DNA of 64,000 nucleotides from Hoplostethus atlanticus. Taxonomy: Eukaryota; Chordata; Actinopteri; Trachichthyiformes; Trachichthyidae. Location of the stretch: contig JAXDDX010000005.1 of assembly GCA_034670405.1 (NCBI GenBank), positions 1,559,001 through 1,623,000 of the forward strand, given 5' to 3'. The position numbers and the translations under genes are program-made. Below the pieces are notes generated by a model. That model was given only the letters and a program-made list of their open reading frames with translations, was not told where the DNA came from and made no database searches. Shown here piece after piece: positions 1-8,508 of this stretch. Each line of letters opens with the position of its first letter. The first letter of the stretch is position 1.

Positions 1-47
1 CCCATTCATTCCCGTGCGTGCGTACGTGCGTGTGCTTTTGTGCTCAG

Positions 48-186
48 GTATGGCAAGCTGGTGCCGTCGCTCCAGGCCAGGCAGTTGTCAGCAGCTACAG
101 GGTTGAGCCGTATACTGATCATCCTTGGTGTGATTGAACCAACCATCAAAGGAGAAGACATCTCAGAGGAGGTCATACAACGCCAG
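48..186 (+). CDS. Unidentified gene, internal coding exon (first of four in window)
   Basis: The exon is bounded by a polypyrimidine/GTG tract ending in CAG at 45-47 and a donor GTCAGG at 187. The first base completes a codon begun in an upstream exon outside the window, and 46 full codons follow. The peptide starts YGKLVPSLQARQLS and ends EDISEEVIQRQ. It is mixed helical and hydrophobic (SRILIILGVIEP) with an acidic end. It joins in phase to the exon at 1939, giving a continuous C-terminal region of about 161 residues over four exons. I do not recognise the protein family. No signal peptide or membrane segment can be judged because the N-terminus lies to the left of the window. The exon call rests on splice sites, phase agreement and protein-like composition. 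Confidence 0.75.
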
Positions 187-192
187 GTCAGG

Positions 193-231
<39 letters not shown>

Positions 232-1938
232 CAAAGAAGCATGCCCCCGAGGCAACATCAAAATGAAAGAAAAATCGTATTCTGTTGCGTCATGCTGAAA
301 GCGGCCAAGTGGGTTATAGATTTAGAGATGTCAATATAACAGGTCATCGGTGTTGAAGGCTGCTATAAAGCCACAGATGTTGAGTTTCTCTAGTTTGTCT
401 TAACACTTTCTGACAGCCTTGTTCTTGCTGGAGGTTTGTTGCAGTGGAGGGGGGAAAAAAAGTGTGTTCAGTTTTCAGGCATTTCAAATGTAGTGTTGGA
501 TCCTTTCCCCTGTACAGCCACAGGGTGGTGCTAGCGCAAGAACAATCATGGCCCCACTTGAGAAGAGATACTAGCGGATGATGTTTGCAAAAACCATTTG
601 TTTTCATATCGTCAGAGAATGTGAATTGGCCGTGATATGACGCGAGATGTCATTTGAAATAAATGAAAAGGGGAAGCCGGTCCCGCAGTTTGACACGACA
701 TCAGGAATGCACTGCATCTTCTGATGCATGCAATATTGTAAAGTCAGCGTTTTGACAGGTCATTGGGAATGCAGTTTGTGCAGAGGGCTGTTAATATAGA
801 CTACAAGCTTTTCCAACCCCGTGCTGTATATTGCAGATGAGATTCTTGTATGAGGAGGTTGTCCAGACTCTTAATCTGCAATGAATCTGTTAAAAAAAAA
901 AAACTCGTACATACAACGGTGACACTTCTGCCTGTTATGAGGTCCTGTAGTAATTTTTTACTTGCTATGGAAAACATCTAAGGCAGAGGAGTAGTAATGG
1001 ATTTTGGTGATGAACAACAACCAGTATCTATGGAAACATGAGGAAACACACTCTATAGACTTAGGACTTGTTTTTAGCAGGCAGAAAACCTGAACAATCA
1101 TGTAGAGGGAGAGAGAGATCGATCACAGTGATCAAGTTTAGTCTTTTCCTTCATCTTTTTCTTATTTCAAACTCTCTTCTGCTTGTGAGGCACAGAGGAC
1201 CGTTTCAGGATAAGTGTGAACAGTTCGTTAAGACGCCTTGTTCTCCGCGGCCACCCACGTTTTGATGGCAATAGTGATGAGGGCCCTATTTCAGCTTTTC
1301 AAGTATTACAGTCGATAAGGACATCATTGTGCTCGAATTCTCTCAGGATAGCGAGAGGTTTTGTAGACTGTCTGGTGAAGGTTATAGAACACACACACAC
1401 ACACACACACGCAAGCAAGCACAGAACTCAATAGAGCATGCAGTCCATTTCTCAAGGGCATGTTCTGTGACCACTGCTTAATTGAACTGGAGCAGAATTG
1501 TTTGCTGCTATGTTAATGGCACCAAAGCTATCTCTTCCCATCACGTGTGCGATAGACACAGTTAAAGGAGAATACTGCTCACTTTTAGAATTCAACATCT
1601 CTTCCTCTGACCTACTGAACTTTCTCCCCCGGACACCGACTTCAAAGACTTTACCTCCAAACGGACTCGATATTGCAGTAGCGTCATCAGTTCTTAACAA
1701 TTTAAAATCTTTTTTTCCAATTCACGCTCCGTGGAACTGTAAAATGTGGTGTGACATTAAGGAGTGGAAGAATCGCTTCTTTCTTGTATCTGGCAACGGG
1801 AGACATTACAGTCTGCCAATACATAGTATTGTCACAGGGAATATGAAAAACATACTTGGATGCCAAGCACAGTGGTATTCATTTTATTAAAACATTTCTC
1901 CTTTTTCTGACTTCTGGTTTTCTGTCTCCGTCCTATAG
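187..1938 (+). other. Intron of the unidentified gene
   Basis: This 1.75-kb intron separates the first two exons in the window. It holds CA repeats at 195-229 and about 1389-1410. The reading frames within it (for example 1498-1890) show no family resemblance and no consistent splice context, and I see no other feature. Confidence 0.65.
195..229. repeat. (CA)n microsatellite
   Basis: A pure CA tract of 35 bp starts 9 bp after the donor of the first exon. At this distance it may influence splice-site use, but that is inference. Confidence 0.97.
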
Positions 1939-2021
1939 AAATACCTGCTAAGTAACCCCGCCCACCAGAGCAGCGCTGTGGATGAGCATTACTTCCTGAA
2001 TGAAAGTGTAGCTCAAGTAAG
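1939..2021 (+). CDS. Unidentified gene, coding exon 2 of 4 in window
   Basis: The acceptor is the pyrimidine tract ending TCCTATAG at 1938. Translation begins KYLLSNPAHQSS and ends NESVAQV plus two bases. Two donors are possible: GTAAGG at 2017 and GTATGG at 2022. Only the second, which ends the exon with AG at 2020-2021, restores the frame with the next exon: AG joins G at 2162 to make an arginine codon. Use of the donor at 2017 would put an in-frame TAA four codons into the next exon. Overlapping donors five bases apart could yield a minor isoform that is frameshifted. Confidence 0.72.
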
Positions 2022-2161
2022 GTATGGAAAACATGCTGACCAACAGTTCACTGACAGTAGGGGAAGCTTTTTCAACATGTTATTGAATGTAGTAGTGCAA
2101 TGAATGAAAGTGAGCGTTCAAATATTACACAAATTGAGCGTTTTTTTTCTTTCTTTTCAAG

Positions 2162-2258
2162 GGATATCACTAAGTTTAAGCCCCTCTCCAGTAGGACATC
2201 AGTGAGTGTGATCACCGGAGATGTCTTTGACCAGCAGATGCCAGAACACCTAAACCAA
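2162..2258 (+). CDS. Unidentified gene, coding exon 3 of 4 in window
   Basis: The exon is preceded by a run of T and TTTCTTTTCAAG (acceptor AG at 2160-2161) and followed by donor GTGAGA at 2259. One base completes the split arginine codon, then 32 codons read DITKFKPLSS through FDQQMPEHLNQ. It ends in phase 0. The introns on either side are only 140 and 138 bp, which is typical of compact fish genes. Confidence 0.75.
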
Positions 2259-2396
2259 GTGAGAATGCGTAGCGGGCACCGTACACCTCCCTCATGTTTA
2301 CACTCTCTTCTTTATCAGACAACCGATACCATCGATGAACAACAATAACGATGGTTGTAAAATCCATTACAAATGATTCTTTCCCCCCCATACCAG

Positions 2397-2564
2397 ATGG
2401 TAGCAAAGCTTCAAAAGAAGTTCCTGGATGAGTCCTATCCATCAGCCAATCACATTCACATAAAAGGAGTGGACCGGCAAATGATCTACAAGAAGCCATC
2501 TGCCATCAGCCAGCACCTGAGGAAGCTAGTCCACCAGCGACAGGCCAAACAACAGAGCGAGTGA
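2397..2564 (+). CDS. Unidentified gene, last coding exon with stop codon
   Basis: The acceptor is CCCCCCATACCAG at 2396. The exon gives 55 codons, from MVAKLQKKFLDES to HQRQAKQQSE, and then TGA at 2562-2564. This C-terminal tail is lysine/arginine-rich (KKFL, IYKKPS, HLRKLVHQRQ) and probably helical. The ATG at its start is in phase with the upstream exons, so it is an internal methionine and not the gene start. No zinc-finger, kinase or other signature is visible. The gene runs toward zfpm2, so the two are tail-to-tail neighbours. I do not assign a function. Confidence 0.78.
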   Translation: MVAKLQKKFLDESYPSANHIHIKGVDRQMIYKKPSAISQHLRKLVHQRQAKQQSE

Positions 2565-3241
2565 CCCATGGCCAAAATGTCTTAATTTTACCCGAAACCT
2601 GGGCAAAATGATAGGTGAATATGTTTCAAATATTCAGTTAAATATAAAAGGAGCGATGGGTTTAGCTTTCCTCAAAGTTTATGGTAAGGTAAAGCAAGCA
2701 CAACTCAAAACCATTCTAGATTTTATTTTTGCACAGATCTCCTTTACCTTTACTGGATGCTTTTGGCATTGAATGTGACTGGAGTCTCTTCATTGTGTTG
2801 AAATGTCTTAGATTTAGAAATCCTTATCTTCAAACTTGTGAAGTTATTTCAGTGTCTTTACCTGAGTGTAGTCAGTGCTAGAAATGATTACATCACCTGC
2901 TATCCATGTAAAGGCCCCAGAATTCACTGTTGTACACCCTAGTTTTTATTTCATGCTTTTCTGCTACACCCATAGGGGCTGATCTCTCTTCTAACGCTGG
3001 TTTATTTCTGTCCAGCTTCAGTCATTTGTTACAGGTTTTGTTTAGGGGTGTTTATTACTGATTTACATCACAACCAGTTCATTTAGTTGATTTTTAATGA
3101 TACTGCACTCATTCTCTGCCACATATATATATATGTGCTGTACAGCTTTACAGTGCAGATATTACATTTAAACCGTGAAAGAAAGACCAGACAACATGAA
3201 TTTATCCTGAGGATTTAAGTTTAATTATGACACCACATCAA

Positions 3242-3247
3242 AATAAA
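3242..3247 (+). terminator. Poly(A) signal AATAAA of the plus-strand gene
   Basis: This is the first AATAAA after the stop at 2564, giving a 3' UTR of about 0.7 kb. A second AATAAA at 3396-3401 is followed by a T-rich stretch (CTTCTTTTTTCC) and may serve as the distal site. No transcript evidence is available, so which one is used is inference. Confidence 0.45.
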
Positions 3248-3268
3248 AATTTCCAACAGATCTGGAAT

Positions 3269-3274
3269 TTTATT
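3269..3274 (-). terminator. zfpm2: Poly(A) signal AATAAA (minus strand) of zfpm2
   Basis: Plus-strand TTTATT here reads AATAAA on the coding strand. It is the first canonical signal downstream of the zfpm2 stop, about 1.0 kb beyond it. On the minus strand it is followed by a T/GT-rich stretch (TTTTTATTTTGATGTGGTGTC), as expected for a downstream processing element. It sits only 27 bp from the opposing gene's first AATAAA. Confidence 0.5.
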
Positions 3275-4276
3275 CCATCCATATACATGCATAGCAACAA
3301 CGTTTTAAGAAACATTTTCTCCCATAATCAGGACATTGGAATGATCATTTTACATCAGTATCCCCGCCGACCTCCCACCCATCTTGTTCATCAGCAATAA
3401 ACTTAATTCTTGTACAACTTCTTTTTTCCCTATGGGGTTACAAATAATTATATGCACAGTCCCCATTTCATAATACTGCTTTCAGTAATGTTCCCTCATT
3501 TACAAAGTATTGCATTGAGAGCAAATTTCAAAAAGGGAGACCAAAGTGTATCATCAAACAGAAATACGAGTACTATACAAGAATGCTGCCATCCTCATGA
3601 AAACATCCACATCTGAGTGAAGAAAAGAGACAGGGACAAACAGCCACATATGTATGCAAAGCCATGTGTATATGCCAAAATGTGAGATGCAGGGTTGTGC
3701 CCGGTGATCACCCCCAAATGGTGATGTTTAAGGCGAACAAGTCATTAATAGTAATCTGCAAGTGACATTTTGGGCATATACAGAAACTGGTACAGCAAAT
3801 AAGAATACACAAGTGCCTCAGTAGCTATTTTTGTGTCTAAAATGCATCTCATTTTTGTATTCTGTCTATTGTTTCATTGAGCCTACATTACAGTGTAAAC
3901 GATATGTGTGCTACACAAGAATGACTATACAATAACATTACAAACAACTCTGATATAAATTTCATTTTGAATTTAAATTAAGATCACTACTCCTATTAAT
4001 ACTGATTGTAAAATAAATAAATGTGAAAGTGGCACCAATATTACTCTTGATTCATTTTTCTTTTCTTTTTCTTTTTTAACCAAATGGTTTTGCATTTTTA
4101 AGTCTTAAAACGATGAAAGAAGAAGCTTCTCTTGATTGTCCACAAGCAGCGTTTAGCACTGCATGATGCACTATTCCAGACACAACAGTGTACCAAAACA
4201 GAAGAAAAAGGGGCAAAAGTGGGGAAAGGTGTGAGGGGGAGGGGGGGAAAGAAGAATGGGTCTTATTCTTCTCAAC

Positions 4277-6822
4277 TTATTTTACATGCTCCGCGGCATG
4301 TGATGAACAGTAAAACTTCTTATGGGTAATAAAGTTTGACAGATTGTTGAACTGGATATCACAGAGGCGGCAGTACTTGCCGCTTCCAGGAGCCTGGGCC
4401 GAGCCGTTCACGCCTTTATTGGCCGCGGGTGCCGCCTCCTCATTTGGGGACTTGGATGAAGGCGACACGTTCTCATTGGAGTCGGCCTGGTTCTCAGCAC
4501 CCCACGTAGGTGAGGGATTGGCAGGGTGGCCGTCTGGCTGCTGGGGGTTATGGGACTGGTTCTCCTGCTGTGGTGGAGCTGTGCCCGAACGCTCCTCGGG
4601 CTTGTGCCCCCCGTTGACGATGACCATGCCCCGGTTTTTGGGCAGCAGTGGAAGCGGCTCCTTGCCAGGATGGGGGCAGCCATTAGCAGCAGGCTGCTGG
4701 GCCTGCTCTCTGGGTGTCCCTGTCTCTCCTCCACCTCCTCCTCCACCTCCATTAACGCTCTGCTCCTGTTCGCTGGGCTCTCCCTGCATCACCAGCCCCC
4801 CTGTCACGTAATCGGTTGGCTTTATCCCGAAATACGGCGATATTTGCTCAGCACCTTTCACCTTCTTTATTGCTCCGGGATAAAGGCAGTGGGCCAGAAA
4901 CATATTCTTGCTCTCGTCTTTAGATGAGATGAGCTGGGGCTCAGCGAAAGGCTTGAGCCCCGGCACAGGCCCCAGGTGAGGGGGGAACATGCCTCCATTC
5001 TGCACCAGCATCTTCCCGTTGCCATTCTTCTCACATTTGCCCGGGCTCTTATCGTAGGCCTCATCAGGGTTGTTATTGCCTTCACTCTTCACATCTGGGA
5101 ACATGGTCGGCTCCAGGCTGCCAATCTCATTGTGCTGCTGCTGCTGGGCGGCAGCAGCGACGGCTGTCACAGGGCAAAAGTTCTGTTTGTGCGCCAGGTA
5201 GTTCTCCACTTTGTTAAAACTTATCTTGCACACTGTACATTCGTGATAGTCCAACAGTCTTTTAGGGGAGCTACATGTCTTGTCAGGGACTGGCGAACAC
5301 TTTTTGCTGAGATCAATGGGGGCATCCAGCTCCTGCTGCTCCATGGTATTGCATTTCGGAGCCAGAATAGATTTAGTGACAGTAAGGGAGGCCTCCAGGT
5401 GTTTGGGTACCATGCCTGGGAAGACGTCACAGCGGGGGTGGAAGCGATCCGCGAGGCTCTCCGCGGCCTCCTGGGATGTACAAGGATTCCCCATGGGAGG
5501 GACCCCCAGGAACCCCGGCTGGCCCATGGGGGTCCTCGAGGGGTCCTGGTCAGGGAGACACATCTCGTACATCTTCCTGCGCTTGCGGGTCCTCATGGTT
5601 CTCTGCATGGAGGGCACCTTGTTGGCGGACATGCGTTTCATGGGTGGGTCATGGCGGGTGGCGCAGTAGTACTGCTTGTGGACCATGAAAGTCTCGTGGC
5701 GGCTGAAGGTGATGTTGCAGGCTTCGCATATCGTCTTGTTTGGGTCATTGTCACTTTCCACCAGACCCGTACTGGGGCTTTTCCCCTCCATCTGCTTGCC
5801 GTTCAGCCTCTCCTCAGTGCCAGTTGGAGTGGAGACCTTCTTCACCTGCCCTGTTAGATCCTTATCAGGCCCTTTGGCCCCGGCATTGATCATGTCCAAA
5901 ACACTGGAGTTTAGACAGGCAGACTGCATGAGGTGGCTGTCAGCCTCTGCAGGGTGGCAGCCAGCCAGCATGCTAACTGAACTGTGGCCGCTGTTGGGGC
6001 TCACCGCCTCAGGGACCTTGTCTGACAGGCTGGAGAAGTCAGGGGACTTTGCCATGTGCTGCCAGCGGCTGTTACAGTAGTGCTTTTTGTGGACCAAATA
6101 GTTGTCCAGGTTATTGAAGGTGATATTGCATTCGAAACAGGTGGCCCCTTTGGGCATAAGAGGGCTGTAGATGACAGGGGGGTAGCTGTTCCCTCCATGG
6201 CGCAGCCTCCGGTGAACCAGCTCTGACATTTTAGCCAGAATCTCTGAAGCCTGCGGGACTACTGAAATGTCCTGGGAGAAAGCAAACTGAGACAAGAAGG
6301 GGCCCATGGGAAATGTAGGCATGTTATGCTGCACAGGGGAGGAGGCCAGCCGGGGGCTGGAGGGCTCAGACTTGATCCTAGTGTAAGAAAAACTAGCCTT
6401 GCTGCCTGGGTGGGCCTCTCCCTTCTGAACAGACAGCATGGGCTTCTTCTCAGCCTTGTCGGGCTCTCCCTCTGTGTTGGTCTCCTTGTTGAGGGCCCCT
6501 TTGGGACTTCCCAGCAGAGCATCCTTCCTGTTGGCCAGCTCAGCGCGGGCCTGCTGCTGGAGGCTTTCCTCAGGCCCCCTGGGGGAATGCTCAGTGCCGT
6601 CGCCCTCCCTGTGAAGTTTGCTGCCGTGCCCATGTAAGTCCTGATGCTGTAAGAGTTCCCTGTGGCTCTGGAAGCTGATATGGCAGTGATTGCATCTGAA
6701 GGCCGCCTGTGACAGGTGAGACATGATGTGATGCTGGAATGTAATAAGAGAATCTGCCGTGTAGTTACAGATTGTGCATTTCAAGCTGGTGCCAGGAGGG
6801 AGGCTCTCTTCCATTTTGACAC
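4277..6822 (-). CDS. zfpm2: zfpm2 (FOG2) terminal coding exon: zinc fingers 3-8, CtBP motif, C-terminus
   Basis: Acceptor CTTCACAG ends at 6823. Bases 6822-6821 complete a split glycine codon, then VKMEES follows and runs 847 codons to the stop at 4277. Numbering from the internal Met at 6814 (residue 1), C2H2 fingers lie at 13-33 and 41-61. CCHC fingers, whose last ligand is Cys, lie at 226-247, 363-384, 526-547 and 815-836. PIDLSKK at 499-505 is the FOG-family CtBP-binding motif. The basic stretch [10 protein letters not shown] at 405-414 is a likely nuclear signal. IKSEPSSP at 147-154 fits a phosphorylation-dependent SUMO consensus, and VKSE at 575-578 a simple one. The C-terminus ([18 protein letters not shown], then AAEHVK) is that of FOG2 rather than FOG1. 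FOG2 is a nuclear cofactor that modulates GATA4/5/6 by recruiting CtBP and NuRD. Fish-specific oddities are an eight-glycine run at 689-696 and an Ala/Gln run at 553-560. The whole gene runs on the minus strand. Confidence 0.97.
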
Positions 6823-7427
6823 CTGTGAAGGAGATAAAAGGGAGAAATGCTCAGAATCTCGCCTCCCACTTCTCCTTTAGAGTTAACTGTAGAAACCATC
6901 AAATACTCATGCATTATGCCAAGCGTATTCACATCCCCTAGATTCTTTTGCTCAAGGATAAACTGTCAACTGTGCTGGCTGACAGCAGAATATGTATATT
7001 TCTGAAAGGAAACGACAGGTTTCGCAAACCTGCGAGAAACCGCCATTTTTCTCGTAACACAACACTTCAGGATCGGTTTAACAAAACAATTTACAAATAA
7101 CCATTTGTAAATTGCCAGTGCCAATCAAGGTTTGAATCTGTTCTGTAAAAGATGCTGTACAAAATCTCCATCCAGGGGTGGAGACTCGTCGCATTTAAGT
7201 GACATACAAATTCAATTCAGACTCGACTTGGGACTCTAAATTTGTGACTCGTGAACAATAGGGATCTGAAAAAACACAACAGCAGCATGGCATCAGCTGT
7301 AGAGCCATTTGTAATATAGTAGCATTTGGTTATAAATATACATTACATTGAGATTTAACTCAGACTTGTTCCTCAAAGACTTGAAACGTGACTTGTGTTA
7401 CGTGACATGTGAGCATCTTGCACTCAC
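6823..7427 (-). other. zfpm2: zfpm2 intron between finger-2 exon and terminal exon
   Basis: This 605-bp intron has good GT-AG ends. From about 7180 to 7410 it carries repeated short words of the ACTTG/GACTCG type (GACTCGTCG, GACTCGACTTGGGACT, GTGACTCGTG, ACTTGTTCC, GACTTG, TGACTTGTG). These resemble the decayed ACTTG-rich interspersed repeats common in fish introns. No gene is present. Confidence 0.6.
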
Positions 7428-7655
7428 CGCTGTGTGAGGTGCTCAAGTGCATTTCCAGGGCCCTGGCTCCGGAGAAGCTCTTGTTGCACTGTGGGAAGGG
7501 GCAGATACTGGAGGTCTGGTGGGGTCCAGTGTCGTTCTCCTCCACTATGGTCTCTGGCTCCCTCTGCCGCCCGCTGCAATAGTACATCAGATGGGCCTGC
7601 AGGTTCCTCTCGCTCCGATACCAGATCCCGCATGCCTTGCAGGGGAAGATGTCCT
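7428..7655 (-). CDS. zfpm2: zfpm2 coding exon: zinc fingers 1 (GATA-binding CCHC) and 2
   Basis: Acceptor TCTCTCCAG ends at 7656. AG completes a lysine codon split from the previous exon (A|AG), giving [10 protein letters not shown]. The donor is G|GTGAGT at 7427. Finger 1 has the CCHC pattern C-x2-C-x12-H-x4-C (CKACGIWY through LMYYC), the finger that in FOG proteins contacts the N-terminal finger of GATA factors. Finger 2 is C2H2 ([12 protein letters not shown], then H-x4-H). That final spacing is one residue longer than in the mammalian protein as I remember it. The exon is 228 bp, phase 1 at both ends. Confidence 0.95.
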
Positions 7656-8301
7656 CTGGAGAGACACGGAAAGGCACAGAGGGGACGCAAGGTCAGGATA
7701 CGGTACCTTCATATTCACACATATGGAGGAAGATAAAGGATTCACACGTGGACACACACCTCTTCTACACTTCTATAGCTCTGACTCTCAAAGCCAGTGT
7801 TAAAAGGCTTTTCTACCAAATCCTCAGCTGCCGCATATCGCTGTGTTGCTACCACTGGGTTGGTGCCCTTTCTCAAGGGCAAACAAGAACACTGGACCAT
7901 CTGCTTACAGCAGCCTCCCTGTTGAGCTGAACCTAGATAGCCCTCGCTAAGTAAACAACACGCTATTTGCATGAGGCGTGTATTTTGCAATTAACAGGTT
8001 AGTTTGAGCCTCAGTGTGTTTATGTGAACCCAAAACTTGAAGGTCGATGGCTCTTATCTCCGGCACAGAGACTCATCTGGGTTAATCTACGCCCGGCGGA
8101 GACAATGCTCCTTGTTAAGCAGGTGACTGAGAGCAGACTGTGGACTGTGCTGTTGATGTGTGTGTGAGAGAGAGAGAGAGAGGTGGGGAGGCAGACAGAG
8201 TGCAGCAGAGAGTGAGAGCAAGTATGTGTGTGTCTATGCACAACCCTGTCTTGGTCCTGTCTCTGTGTATGTGCAGATGCGTCTGCGTGGGGGCCACTCA
8301 C
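7656..8301 (-). other. zfpm2: zfpm2 intron between PR-end exon and finger 1-2 exon
   Basis: This 646-bp intron has short GA and GT repeat patches at about 8160-8240. I see nothing else in it. Confidence 0.65.
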
Positions 8302-8508
8302 TGTTGACGATGGCAGTGGGCAGGATGGAGGCCATGGCGGCCTGCTGCGGCAGGAGCTGGATGCTGTCCAGCAGCCTGGCTGGGTACATGCCCTCACTCA
8401 GAGACATGTGGTTCACCGCCTGCAGACGCGAGTCAAAGTCCACCGCGAACGCCACCAGCTCCTCGCCCTCCATCATGTTCTTGGTGGTGGTGCACCACAG
8501 TTGGCCAC
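8302..8508 (-). CDS. zfpm2: zfpm2 coding exon: end of PR/SET-like domain and link to finger 1
   Basis: The acceptor is TTTTGTCCAG, ending at 8509. GT completes a glycine codon, then [20 protein letters not shown] follows. The second half carries [20 protein letters not shown], very close to mammalian FOG2. The donor is A|GTGAGT at 8301, and phase 1 leads into the finger 1 exon. EGEEL with the following hydrophobic strand is the end of the PR-type fold. The exon is 207 bp. Confidence 0.95.

Larger units (their letters stand above)
2565..4276. other. Convergent 3' untranslated region between the unidentified gene and zfpm2
   Basis: These 1.7 kb are AT-rich and lie between the stop codons of two genes facing each other. 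The left part is the 3' UTR of the plus-strand gene and the right part (below 4277) is the 3' UTR of zfpm2. There is a 16-bp AT palindrome at 3121-3136 (ACATATATATATATGT). No protein-like frame is present. Confidence 0.65.

Noticed and set aside
1498..1890. 130-codon plus frame as an extra exon of the unidentified gene
   Set aside because: The flanking exons join in phase without it, and the frame has no matching acceptor/donor pair that keeps the phase.
4976..5857. 293-codon plus-strand frame opposite the zfpm2 terminal exon
   Set aside because: It is an antisense shadow of the conserved zfpm2 coding sequence. The minus frame has eight domain landmarks and the plus one has none.
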